NCBI GenBank assembly: GCA_902563885.1
Contig: CACEYZ010000002.1
Coordinates: forward strand, 1 to 64,000
DNA length: 64,000 bases
Direction: 5' to 3'
Source: an uncultured SAR86 cluster bacterium
Lineage (GTDB): Bacteria > Pseudomonadota > Gammaproteobacteria > Magnimaribacterales > TMED112
Position 1 is the first letter of the stretch, and each line of letters starts with the position of its first letter. The notes under the pieces are model-generated. The model was given only the letters and a program-made list of their open reading frames with translations. It had not been told where the DNA came from and did no database searches. The translations under genes were made by a program, and so were the position numbers. This document shows positions 51,289 through 59,843 of this stretch, one piece after another.

Positions 51289-54249
51289 ATGAAACTAAGA
51301 TTAATTTTAACGCTACTTATACCGTTTTTAACGCTATTTGTTAGTGCTCAAGATTCTGATACTGAAGAAGTAGAAGAAGTCGTTGTAGTTGGTTCACAAA
51401 TTAAAGGTGCAACCATAACTGATGCTTTACCAGTGACTGTTATTTCAACTGAAGAAATTGAAGGCTTCGGTGTTGATTCTGGTGACGATTTGATATCAAA
51501 CCTTGCTGAAATGGGTACAAACCAATTTAACCAAGGAGACTTTAATGGTGGTTATAACGCCAACAGAGGAGATGTCGGTTCATTTAACTTAAGAAATGTT
51601 GGTACAGGTAATACTCTTACTCTTTTAAATGGAAGAAGAATTGTTCCTGCTGCTGGTTATCATACTGAAACAATTGGTGGTAGTTTAGTACCAGTTCAGT
51701 CAGTTAACAGTAACGTTTTACCAGTTTATGGGTTAGAAAGAATTGAAATCCTAAGAGATGGTGCATCTGCTGTTTACGGATCAGACGCTGTTGCTGGTGT
51801 TATTAATACTGTTCTAAAGAAAGATTTTGATGGCTTTTCAATGAGAATAAGAGGAATAGCCTATGATCACTTTGCTGCAGAGGATGCAAAAGTAAGCATA
51901 CAATGGGGTAGAAATTTTGACGATGGCTCAAATCTTTCTATTTATTTAGATACTTACGACAGAGGTCATATTGATGGTATTGAAGATCCTAAGTGGATGA
52001 TGGGTGATGCTAGAACTTTAGAGCCCTACGCTTCACAACTAGGTGCTTTTGCTGATACTTCATGGAGAAATATATCGGCACAAAGTAAGTATGCGCAGTT
52101 TTATGTAGGTAATGGTTCTAATGTGTTTTCACTCTATAGACCTGATGACCCATATTGTCAAAGTGGAAGTGCAACAAACCTATTTACATCCCCATTACAA
52201 GATAATGTTTGTTTCTATGATGCTTCAAGCATAAGAGCAGAGAACAGAGCAAACTATCCTATGGAAGGGATGATGAGAAGAGGTGATCTCGAAAGACATA
52301 ACATGCTTGCATACTACAACACTACACTTGATAACGGTGTTGAAGCTTCTACAGAGATAGGCTGGTATCAGTCAAGTGGTTTCAGACAGCATTATCCTGG
52401 TGCTTTCCTAAATCCAGGTAGCGCAAACAGACGAGGTCAAGGAACACAATCAATAAGAGTTCCTTCAACAAACTATTACTTTAATCAATGGGTTAGAGCT
52501 GATGGAACAAAATTTGTTGATGCCGAGGATGATTTTCTTTGGATAAGATTCCTAAGATTTACACAACCAAGATACTACAACCATGAAAGAGAAACATGGA
52601 GATTTACTCAAGCGTTTGCTGGTTCTACAGGTAATTGGGACTGGGATACTGGTATAGTCTTCTCAGAAGCAACTTCTCTGATGGCAAATGGTAATAGAGT
52701 TGGTTTACTTGAATTGGAAGCTGCACTAGCTAAAGATGATCCAAGTGCGTATAACCCTTTCTGTGCTGGTGTTAATTGTAATGAGGAACAAATTCTTAAA
52801 ACAATTTACAGAGAAAATACCAGTTCAATGTCTCTAATTGATTTCAAAATGTCTAATGCTGAATTCTTTGAAATGCCACAGTTAAGTGGTGGTACAGCGC
52901 CTGCAGGTGCACTATTTGGTATTGAAATTAGAACAGAAGAAATGACTGATAAAAGAGACCCTAATATTGATGGAACAATCGATTGGACTAATAACTTAGG
53001 AGCTTCTTGGCCTTATGTCTCAAATATTTCTAACTCAAGTCCATCACCAAATACAAGTGGTGAGCGTACAGTAACATCTTACTTTGGTGAGCTTCAGGTA
53101 CCTCTTGATGACAGACTTGTTGTTCAAGCAGCACTTCGAGGAGATCAATTTACCGATGTTGGTAACTCATTAGTTGGAAAATTTGCTATGGGTTGGGACA
53201 TTAGCGACTACGTCAAATTAAGAGGTTCAGTTTCAACTGCTTTTGCTGCACCAAACTTAATTTTCATTAACGAAGGTTTAGTCGCTAGATCAAATACTAG
53301 AACAGATGCTGTTTACGAATATTTTACAAACGTATCCGGAAATCCAATAGCTGATCCAGAATATCAACTACAAAGGGTTGCTCAAGGTAACCCAGACCTT
53401 AAACCGGAAGAGTCAGAAAACCTTTCATGGGGTTTTGTGCTAGAGCCAGTTGAGGATCTACTTGTAACAGTTGATAGATGGAGAATTACTAAAGAAAATA
53501 CACTTGGTCTATTTGGTGAAAACAACCATATGTTGTTAGACCTTCTAATAAGACTTGAAGGCGGCCCATCAGAGTGTGTGGGTAACCCACTTGTGGTTAG
53601 AACACAGTTCACTGCTGATGAATACACAGCAGGATGGCCAACTAATCTATGTCCAGCTGGACAAGTTCAAAGAATTGATGATATTTATGTAAACCTTGAT
53701 ACACGTGTAATTGAGGGTACTGATACCACAGTTCAATATAGACTTGATACAGATGTTGGTAGATTTAACTTTAAGCTTGTGAATGTTCACTATAATAAAT
53801 ATGAGCAACAAGCTGGTGGTGATATCGATAGATTAATAGAAGCTGGTAGACCTGGCGGATTATTAGATGGAGTTTCAGTTCCAGATGGATTTGCAAATCT
53901 AATCGAAAGAAATGGTAACTTCTCTGATAAATGGACCATGAATGCTTCTTGGAGACTAGATGATTGGGAAGTTTTACTTTCAGGTAATAAAGTTAGTGGT
54001 TTCTATGAAACAGGAAACACTGATCCAGATGGCAACTTCTGGTACTTACCATCAATGACAAGATTAAATTTTACACTTGGCTATAAGTTTGACTTTGAAG
54101 GTTATGATGCAAGAGTAAGATTCGGTGTTCTTAACGTTGAAGATGAAAGAGCTCCTTTAGCTGATGAGTTTTGGTTCTTCTCATGGAATGATGTCCATAA
54201 TGACTACGGAAGGAATTATTACTTAGAATTTAGACTACAAGGAAATTAA
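51289..54249 (+). CDS. TonB-dependent receptor 3
   Basis: Outer-membrane receptor, ~986 aa. Signal peptide (MKLRLILTLLIPFLTLFVSAQ), acidic linker, TonB-box-like EEVVVVGSQI, plug (LPVTVISTEEIEGFGVDSGDDLISNL, FNLRNVGTGNTLTLLNGRRIV, LERIEILRDGASAVYGSDAVAGVINTVLKKDF), barrel ending YYLEFRLQGN. The start at 51289 follows a GGGGG SD-like stretch; the longer frame from 51226 reaches toward the tRNA. It is followed by a terminator and then SLC13 and GGT genes, so the ligand may be a gamma-glutamyl or carboxylate compound. Confidence 0.92.
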   Translation: MKLRLILTLLIPFLTLFVSAQDSDTEEVEEVVVVGSQIKGATITDALPVTVISTEEIEGFGVDSGDDLISNLAEMGTNQFNQGDFNGGYNANRGDVGSFNLRNVGTGNTLTLLNGRRIVPAAGYHTETIGGSLVPVQSVNSNVLPVYGLERIEILRDGASAVYGSDAVAGVINTVLKKDFDGFSMRIRGIAYDHFAAEDAKVSIQWGRNFDDGSNLSIYLDTYDRGHIDGIEDPKWMMGDARTLEPYASQLGAFADTSWRNISAQSKYAQFYVGNGSNVFSLYRPDDPYCQSGSATNLFTSPLQDNVCFYDASSIRAENRANYPMEGMMRRGDLERHNMLAYYNTTLDNGVEASTEIGWYQSSGFRQHYPGAFLNPGSANRRGQGTQSIRVPSTNYYFNQWVRADGTKFVDAEDDFLWIRFLRFTQPRYYNHERETWRFTQAFAGSTGNWDWDTGIVFSEATSLMANGNRVGLLELEAALAKDDPSAYNPFCAGVNCNEEQILKTIYRENTSSMSLIDFKMSNAEFFEMPQLSGGTAPAGALFGIEIRTEEMTDKRDPNIDGTIDWTNNLGASWPYVSNISNSSPSPNTSGERTVTSYFGELQVPLDDRLVVQAALRGDQFTDVGNSLVGKFAMGWDISDYVKLRGSVSTAFAAPNLIFINEGLVARSNTRTDAVYEYFTNVSGNPIADPEYQLQRVAQGNPDLKPEESENLSWGFVLEPVEDLLVTVDRWRITKENTLGLFGENNHMLLDLLIRLEGGPSECVGNPLVVRTQFTADEYTAGWPTNLCPAGQVQRIDDIYVNLDTRVIEGTDTTVQYRLDTDVGRFNFKLVNVHYNKYEQQAGGDIDRLIEAGRPGGLLDGVSVPDGFANLIERNGNFSDKWTMNASWRLDDWEVLLSGNKVSGFYETGNTDPDGNFWYLPSMTRLNFTLGYKFDFEGYDARVRFGVLNVEDERAPLADEFWFFSWNDVHNDYGRNYYLEFRLQGN

Positions 54250-54256
54250 TCTTTAA

Positions 54257-54280
54257 GGGGGCGCAAGCCCCCTTTTTTTT
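54257..54280 (+). terminator. Terminator after TBDR 3, abutting the SLC13 start
   Basis: Stem GGGGGC/GCCCCC (54257-54262, 54267-54272) capped by GCAA, a GNRA tetraloop, then eight Ts. It begins 7 bp after the TBDR stop. The T-run is followed without a gap by the ATG at 54281. Confidence 0.88.
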
Positions 54281-55729
54281 ATGAATTACAACGCTGGTTT
54301 CTTTATTGGCATTTTAGTATTTTTTGGAATACTGCTTTCGCCCTCACCTGATGCATTAAGTATAGAGGCTTGGCGTACTTTGGCTGTTGTATTTCTTATG
54401 GCTATTTGGTGGGCAACAGAAGCTATTCCCTTACCCGCTACTGCTCTACTTCCATTAGCACTCTTTCCTCTTTTGGGTGTTTTCGGAGAGGGGGTCCTCG
54501 CAAAAGATGCCTTTCAAGAGGCTGCCCTTCCCTATGCTCATAGTAATATTTTCTTATTTCTTGGTGGGTTTGTTCTTGCTCTAGCAATAGAAAAGGTAAA
54601 TCTACATAAAAGAATGGCTCTCTCAATGTTGCTGATGGTTGGTAATAATGGAAAACTATTAATTGGTGGCTTTATGCTCGTAAGTGCATTAATAAGCATG
54701 TGGATAATGAATACATCTACAACTCTAATGCTTTTACCTATCGCACTTGCAGTGACAGCTGTTATTCAAAAGACAGATAAATCATTAGAAGAAACAGAAT
54801 TTACAAAATTTCAAACATGCCTTTTATTAGGGATAGCATATGCTGCAACAATTGGTGGCATGTCTACAATCGTTGGTACTGGTCCTAATGTTTTAGTAGT
54901 AGGACTTCTTTTAGATGAAGGTATACAAATAGATTTTATTGATTGGATGCTTTTTGCAACTCCAATGTCAGCAATTATGCTTTTAGTTGGTTGGTTAATC
55001 CTTACAAATGTTATTTTTCCAGTAGATTTTACAAGCAACAAAGAAACAGGAAATGCCCTGAAAAAAATGCATAGCGACCTTGGAAAAATATCGAAAGACG
55101 AAAGATTGGTTTTTTATATCTTTTTAGTAACTGCGTTTGCATGGATGTTTAAAAAGATTTTAGTTCTAATACCAGGCTTTGGGGGCCTTACAGATTATGG
55201 TATTGCAATACTTTCCGCCTTATCGCTCTTTATTGCAAGATCTTCAAATGGAGGTGGTTTAATTGAATGGAACGTAACAAAAAATCTGCCTTGGGGTGTA
55301 CTTATACTATTTGGTGGGGGTCTTTCCATGGCTGGGCAAATCAAAAAGACAGGTTTAGGTGATTGGATAGGAAGTTTCTTTACAACCTTTAGTGATATAA
55401 GCCCTATTCTTTTAATACTTCTTGTTGTTGTAATTGTTGTATTCCTTACAGAACTCACAAGCAACCAAGCAACTACTGCCACTTTTGTTCCGATTATGTT
55501 TGGGGTTGCTATGGGCATTGGTTTTGACAAAGCACAAGTTGCAATTCCAGTTGCTTTAGCAGCGAGTTGTGCGTTTATGCTTCCCGTTGCGACACCACCT
55601 AATGCAATTGTTTATGGTTCTGAAAAATTTACTATATCTGAGATGATGAAAGCAGGTTTTTATATAAACATAATTGGAATTATTGTAGTAACAATATTTG
55701 CTGCATTTGTTTTACCAGTTGTTCTTTAA
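54281..55729 (+). CDS. SLC13/DASS family sodium/dicarboxylate symporter
   Basis: Na+-coupled anion importer with ~11-12 helices. Seen are WRTLAVVFLMAIWWATEAIPLPATALLPLALFP at the N-terminus, SMWIMNTSTTLMLLPIALAV and LTSNQATTATFVPIMFGVA (the two SNT-type signature loops), GGMSTIVGTGPNVLVVGLL and CAFMLPVATPPNAIVYGSEKF. The family moves succinate, citrate or glutamate-like anions. It lies between TBDR 3 and a GGT lipoprotein gene whose ATG is 2 nt after its stop. No SD is present; its ATG abuts the terminator. Confidence 0.92.
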   Translation: MNYNAGFFIGILVFFGILLSPSPDALSIEAWRTLAVVFLMAIWWATEAIPLPATALLPLALFPLLGVFGEGVLAKDAFQEAALPYAHSNIFLFLGGFVLALAIEKVNLHKRMALSMLLMVGNNGKLLIGGFMLVSALISMWIMNTSTTLMLLPIALAVTAVIQKTDKSLEETEFTKFQTCLLLGIAYAATIGGMSTIVGTGPNVLVVGLLLDEGIQIDFIDWMLFATPMSAIMLLVGWLILTNVIFPVDFTSNKETGNALKKMHSDLGKISKDERLVFYIFLVTAFAWMFKKILVLIPGFGGLTDYGIAILSALSLFIARSSNGGGLIEWNVTKNLPWGVLILFGGGLSMAGQIKKTGLGDWIGSFFTTFSDISPILLILLVVVIVVFLTELTSNQATTATFVPIMFGVAMGIGFDKAQVAIPVALAASCAFMLPVATPPNAIVYGSEKFTISEMMKAGFYINIIGIIVVTIFAAFVLPVVL

Positions 55730-55730
55730 T

Positions 55731-57434
55731 ATGAGGTTATTTTTAATATTAACTTTGACCTTATCTGCATGCCTTAGCTCTCAAGATTATTTGGACTATC
55801 CACACCCATACCACTCAACAGAAACAACTAAGGGAATGGTTGTGTCTCAGAATTATCTCTCATCAGATATTGGTGCAGAAATACTCTCTAAAGGTGGAAA
55901 TGCTGTAGATGCTGCAATAGCTATTGGGTTTTCATTAACAGCTACCTTACCAAGAGCTGGAAACATTGGTGGTGGTGGCTTTATGTTAGTTTATGACAAA
56001 AAAACAGATAGCATCATTAGCTTTGATTTTAGATCGATGTCTCCAAAATTAGCTACTTCTGATGTTTTTAAAGTTAATGGAGTTCATCAATATGAACTTT
56101 CTGAAGAGGGCTATAAAGCAATAGCTGTGCCAGGCACAGTTGCAGGATTGATAGAAGCACATGAAATGTTTGGCACTATGGATCTGGCAGATTTAGTTAA
56201 TCCAACCATTGAATTACTTAAGGAAGGAGTTCCCGTTACCGATGATTTATATTGGGCAATTAACGATACTGAATCACTAAAAAAAGATCCAGAGTCAAAA
56301 AAAATATATTTAGCAGATGAAGTTATAAGAGGTGGAACATTATTCATTGAAGACCTCATTAAAACAATGGAATTAATTAGAGATTTTGGAAAAGCTGGAT
56401 TTTATGATGGAGAGAATGCCGAAAGAATAGAAAAAGCAATGATAGAAAATGGCGGGCTCATCAGAAAGAGCGATCTTAAAGAATATAAAGTTAATGTTGG
56501 TAAACCTATTTCAACTACATATAGAGGTCATACTGTATTTACTCAAGGACCTCCAAGTGGTGGAGGTGTTGCAATAATAACCGCATTAAATGTACTAGAA
56601 AATTTTAATTTATCTGAGTTATCGCCAAATAGTGGCAAGTATTTACACCTGCTGGCAGAAGCAATGAAATTAGGTCATCAAAGTAGATCAAGATATATAG
56701 GAGATCCGAACTTTAGCAATATTCCTCTCGAAAAAATTATTTCAAAAGATTTAGGAGTAAAAAAATCAAAAAAAATTAACCTTAAACGTGCCTCAAGTAT
56801 GGAGAGCATCAATAAATGGGTAACAAGACTTGAAAGAAATTTTAAAGAATCAAAAGACACCACACACTACTCAATTATAGACGAAAGCGGTAATGCAGTT
56901 TCCGTTACCTATACTCTTGGTTTTTCTTTTGGATCTGGTGTAACAATACCGGGGACAGGAATACTAACGAATAGCCAAATGAATAATTTTGCACATGATT
57001 TTGGTGAAATAGGGTCCTTAAGAAGAGGTGCATCTCCAGCGAATAAACTCGAGCAGTATAAAAGACCTATGAGTACCATGTGTCCAATATTAGTTTTTGA
57101 TAACGAAAATAACCTTAAATTAATTACTGGCAGTCCTGGTGGTTCAAAGATTCCTGATATAAACCTTCAAGTTATTCTGAACGTTGTTGATTTTGGATTA
57201 GATATTGGTGCAGCAACAATGCTGCCAAGAATACATCAAGATTATCAATCTGTTGAGATGGATATAGAAAAATTCCTAAACTTTGATACGAGGAGAATTT
57301 TGAAAATTTATGGCCATAAACTAGAAGAGTCAGATACGATTGGGAGCACTCAAAGTATTTTAATTGATGGTAATAGCAAATATGGCTATGCCGATTTAAG
57401 AAGGCCGAATGCTAAAGTTAGTGTTCAGAAATAA
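55731..57434 (+). CDS. ggt: Gamma-glutamyltransferase, lipoprotein (ggt paralogue 2)
   Basis: Cleaves glutathione and other gamma-glutamyl compounds. Lipobox LSAC at residues ~14-17, GGNAVDAAIAIGFSLTATLPRAGNIGGGGFML, and the autocleavage site KDTTHYSIIDESGNAVSVTYT, which is the same as classic E. coli GGT (TTHYS), followed by FGSGVTIPGTGILTNSQMNNFAHDFG and GSPGGSKIPD. Closer to true GGT than the paralogue at 12364. The ATG at 55731 is preferred to the upstream frame. It overlaps gltX tail to tail by 17 bp. Confidence 0.93.
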   Translation: MRLFLILTLTLSACLSSQDYLDYPHPYHSTETTKGMVVSQNYLSSDIGAEILSKGGNAVDAAIAIGFSLTATLPRAGNIGGGGFMLVYDKKTDSIISFDFRSMSPKLATSDVFKVNGVHQYELSEEGYKAIAVPGTVAGLIEAHEMFGTMDLADLVNPTIELLKEGVPVTDDLYWAINDTESLKKDPESKKIYLADEVIRGGTLFIEDLIKTMELIRDFGKAGFYDGENAERIEKAMIENGGLIRKSDLKEYKVNVGKPISTTYRGHTVFTQGPPSGGGVAIITALNVLENFNLSELSPNSGKYLHLLAEAMKLGHQSRSRYIGDPNFSNIPLEKIISKDLGVKKSKKINLKRASSMESINKWVTRLERNFKESKDTTHYSIIDESGNAVSVTYTLGFSFGSGVTIPGTGILTNSQMNNFAHDFGEIGSLRRGASPANKLEQYKRPMSTMCPILVFDNENNLKLITGSPGGSKIPDINLQVILNVVDFGLDIGAATMLPRIHQDYQSVEMDIEKFLNFDTRRILKIYGHKLEESDTIGSTQSILIDGNSKYGYADLRRPNAKVSVQK

Positions 57435-58710
57435 TTTTCTTGGCTTTTTCCAATCTTGAAAGAGCACTTTCCTTTTCTATTAGATAAATTGTTGAGCTGA
57501 GATGTGGTGAATTTCGTCTACCTAATAAAGCTACTCTTATTGGAAGACCAATTTTAGGCATAGGTAAGTTCAAATCCTCTAGAGCTTTATCTATGATTAA
57601 TTCCAAAGATTCTTCGCTCCAATCGTCAATTCCTGCAAGTTCAGATAAAAAGAAGTCTATGACATCTCCTGATTCCAATAAATGTTTTTTTAAATCATCT
57701 TCATTGTAATTCTCAAAATCATTAACAAAAGGCTGAATAAACTTAGAAATTTCACTTAAATTGTTGCCACTTGTTACACAAAGTCGAATTAATTTTTTTG
57801 GATCATGATGACTTGATAGGTCAAAATTATTCATTTCATTAAAAGGCTTTATTAGTGAGATTAATTCCTCATCTGTGAGAGATGAAAGATGATGTTGATT
57901 TACAAAATTCATTTTGCCTATATCGAATACTGCTCCTGAACGAGAAACATCTTTAATATCAAATATGTTAATAATTTCTGAAATTGTAAAAATTTCTTTA
58001 TCGCCTTTTGACCACCCTAATCTAGTCAAAGTATTCTTTACCGCTTCAGGAAGATATCCTAAATTTTTATATGCCATAAGATCTGTAGCTGCATGTCTTT
58101 TTGATAGTCTCTTTTTATCCTCGCCAAGAACAAGGGGCAAATGTGCATATTGGAACTCCTTATAGCCAAGCGCATTTACTATTTGTATTTGTTTTGGCGT
58201 ATTTGGCAAGTGATCCTCTCCTCGAATAATGTGAGATACACCCTGAGAGTTATCATCAATTACATTACAAAAATGATATGTTGGTGATCCATCACTTCTT
58301 AAAATTACTATGTCATCTAATTCGCTATTAAGAAATTCGATATCTCCATAGACCAAGTCCTTAACAAGAGTTGAGCCTTCTCTTTTAACCTTTAATCTTA
58401 CAGCTCCTTCATCCTCATATGCCTTTCCTAAATCCATTAATCTAGTGGCCTCTTCCTTGTACATATCAAACCTTTCGCTTTGTTTAATAGGCTCAAAATC
58501 AGGATTTAAACCTACCCAATCTAAACCCTCCATAATAGCTTCAATAAACTGCTCTTCCGATCGCTCTTTATCAGTATCTTCTATACGTACTAGGAAATTA
58601 CCTTGATTTTTTTTTGCAAAAATATAATTAAATAAAGCTGTCCTAACACCTCCTATATGCAAATATCCTGTAGGGCTTGGAGCAAACCTTGTTACAACTT
58701 CCTTTACCAA
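57418..58710 (-). CDS. gltX: Glutamyl-tRNA synthetase lacking the zinc insert
   Basis: Charges tRNA-Glu. HIGH motif in PSPTGYLHIGGVRT, GEDH in IIRGEDHLPNTPKQ, and KMSKS as KKRLSKRHA. At 430 aa it is ~40 aa short: after GKAYEDEG the chain goes straight to AVRLKVK, so the segment with the Cys-x-Cys...Tyr-x3-Cys zinc ligands of E. coli GltX is deleted. The rest is collinear. Start is TTG (58710) with SD AGGA 6 nt before it, inside the end of dnaQ; no in-frame ATG fits. Confidence 0.94.
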   Translation of the reverse strand: MVKEVVTRFAPSPTGYLHIGGVRTALFNYIFAKKNQGNFLVRIEDTDKERSEEQFIEAIMEGLDWVGLNPDFEPIKQSERFDMYKEEATRLMDLGKAYEDEGAVRLKVKREGSTLVKDLVYGDIEFLNSELDDIVILRSDGSPTYHFCNVIDDNSQGVSHIIRGEDHLPNTPKQIQIVNALGYKEFQYAHLPLVLGEDKKRLSKRHAATDLMAYKNLGYLPEAVKNTLTRLGWSKGDKEIFTISEIINIFDIKDVSRSGAVFDIGKMNFVNQHHLSSLTDEELISLIKPFNEMNNFDLSSHHDPKKLIRLCVTSGNNLSEISKFIQPFVNDFENYNEDDLKKHLLESGDVIDFFLSELAGIDDWSEESLELIIDKALEDLNLPMPKIGLPIRVALLGRRNSPHLSSTIYLIEKESALSRLEKAKKIISEH

Positions 58711-59402
58711 TTTATTTCCTGCTTGCTTTTTTTAGATAAAAGTTTTAAAAATTTTTCATGTTCAGTTTGATCATTCTCATCAATTGTTATGTGTGAGACA
58801 TCAAATTCAACTTTTATATTTTTATTTTGTGTTTCTTTAACTTCCTGCGTTGTATTATTTAAATCCAAAGAAACCTGCCCTCCAGTCATATTTAAATATG
58901 TATCTGCAAGGATCTGTGCATCCAGTAAGGCTCCATGGAAAGTTCTATCATACCCTTTAATATTTAATCGTTTTGACAGAGCATCTAAATTATTTCTTTG
59001 TCCAGGGAACATTTCTTTTGCCACAACTAAAGTGTCATAAACGCTGCATATTTCCCTTATGTCTTTAATTTTTGATTTAGCTAATTTTAATTCGTTATTA
59101 ATGAAGCCTATATCAAATTGAGCATTGTGAATGATTAGCTCAGACCCTTTAACAAAATTTATAAAATCATCCACAATATCTTTAAATAAAGGTGCTTTCT
59201 TTAAATCTTGTTCATTGATATTAGTAATTTGTTTTGCACCCTCACTTATTGCTTTACCTTCAGGATTTAAATATGTTTGAAAAGTCGCTTTAGTTTTTTC
59301 TCTATCCAAGATTTCTACTGCGCCAATTTCAATTACTCTATCGCCAGATTCTACATATAAGCCAGTTGTCTCAGTATCAAATGAAATTAGTCTACGAGAC
59401 AC
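58704..59402 (-). CDS. dnaQ: DNA polymerase III epsilon subunit (proofreading exonuclease)
   Basis: 3'-5' DEDDh exonuclease of the replicase core. Exo I FDTETTGL (Asp, Glu), Exo II HNAQFDIGF (Asp), Exo III HGALLDAQILA (His, Asp), plus the DQT-like GQRNNLDALSKRL. After residue ~185 comes a linker with KFLKLLSKK, fitting the alpha-binding tail. 232 aa compared with 243 in E. coli. It overlaps rnhA by 11 bp and gltX by 7 bp, so the three form an operon rnhA-dnaQ-gltX. The rnhA-dnaQ pairing is common in gammaproteobacteria. Confidence 0.95.
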   Translation of the reverse strand: MSRRLISFDTETTGLYVESGDRVIEIGAVEILDREKTKATFQTYLNPEGKAISEGAKQITNINEQDLKKAPLFKDIVDDFINFVKGSELIIHNAQFDIGFINNELKLAKSKIKDIREICSVYDTLVVAKEMFPGQRNNLDALSKRLNIKGYDRTFHGALLDAQILADTYLNMTGGQVSLDLNNTTQEVKETQNKNIKVEFDVSHITIDENDQTEHEKFLKLLSKKSKQEINW

Positions 59403-59826
59403 TATCGGCTCCTTTATTAGCTAGAAAGTCTGCTTTTTCATTTCCTGGGTCACCGTCATGTCCTTTGATCCATGTCCATGTAACATTCAATGATTTTCTT
59501 GCTTCATCTAATTGCAGCCAAATTTCTTTATTTTTAACAATCTTTTTATTTGAGTTTTTCCAGTTATTCCTTTTCCAGTTCTCGATCCATTCAGTCATGC
59601 CTTTTTTTACGATATTTGAATCTGTAAATAGTTCAATATGCTCATTTCTATCCTTTAAATAAATAAGAGCTTCAAGAGCCGCTTGCATTTCCATTTGATT
59701 GTTTGTAGTTGAGGGACTGCCACCAAAAAGTTCTTTCTGCTCATTTCCATCAAGTATATATACGCCCCACCCTCCAGGTCCGGGATTGCCCCTGCAAGCT
59801 CCGTCTGTGTATACTTTTATAGACAT
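59392..59826 (-). CDS. rnhA: Ribonuclease HI
   Basis: Degrades RNA in RNA-DNA hybrids. Catalytic residues: Asp in YTDGACRGNPGPGGWG, Glu in NNQMEMQAALEAL, Asp in LFTDSNIV and the final Asp in GNEKADFLAN, with the flexible His in KGHDGDP. Length 144 aa is usual. The ATG at 59826 has a perfect minus-strand TATAAT (59833-59838) exactly 6 nt upstream, so it is predicted leaderless. The divergent gloB start is only 17 nt away. Confidence 0.96.
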   Translation of the reverse strand: MSIKVYTDGACRGNPGPGGWGVYILDGNEQKELFGGSPSTTNNQMEMQAALEALIYLKDRNEHIELFTDSNIVKKGMTEWIENWKRNNWKNSNKKIVKNKEIWLQLDEARKSLNVTWTWIKGHDGDPGNEKADFLANKGADSVS

Positions 59827-59832
59827 AGTTAG

Positions 59833-59838
59833 ATTATA
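59833..59838 (-). promoter_or_regulatory. -10 of rnhA
   Basis: Minus-strand TATAAT, then CTAACT (6 nt), then the rnhA ATG. The overlapping plus-strand GATTAT (59832-59837) lies 6 nt before the gloB ATG. Both start codons and both promoters thus share one 17-bp gap. Confidence 0.65.
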
Positions 59839-59843
59839 AAGTA

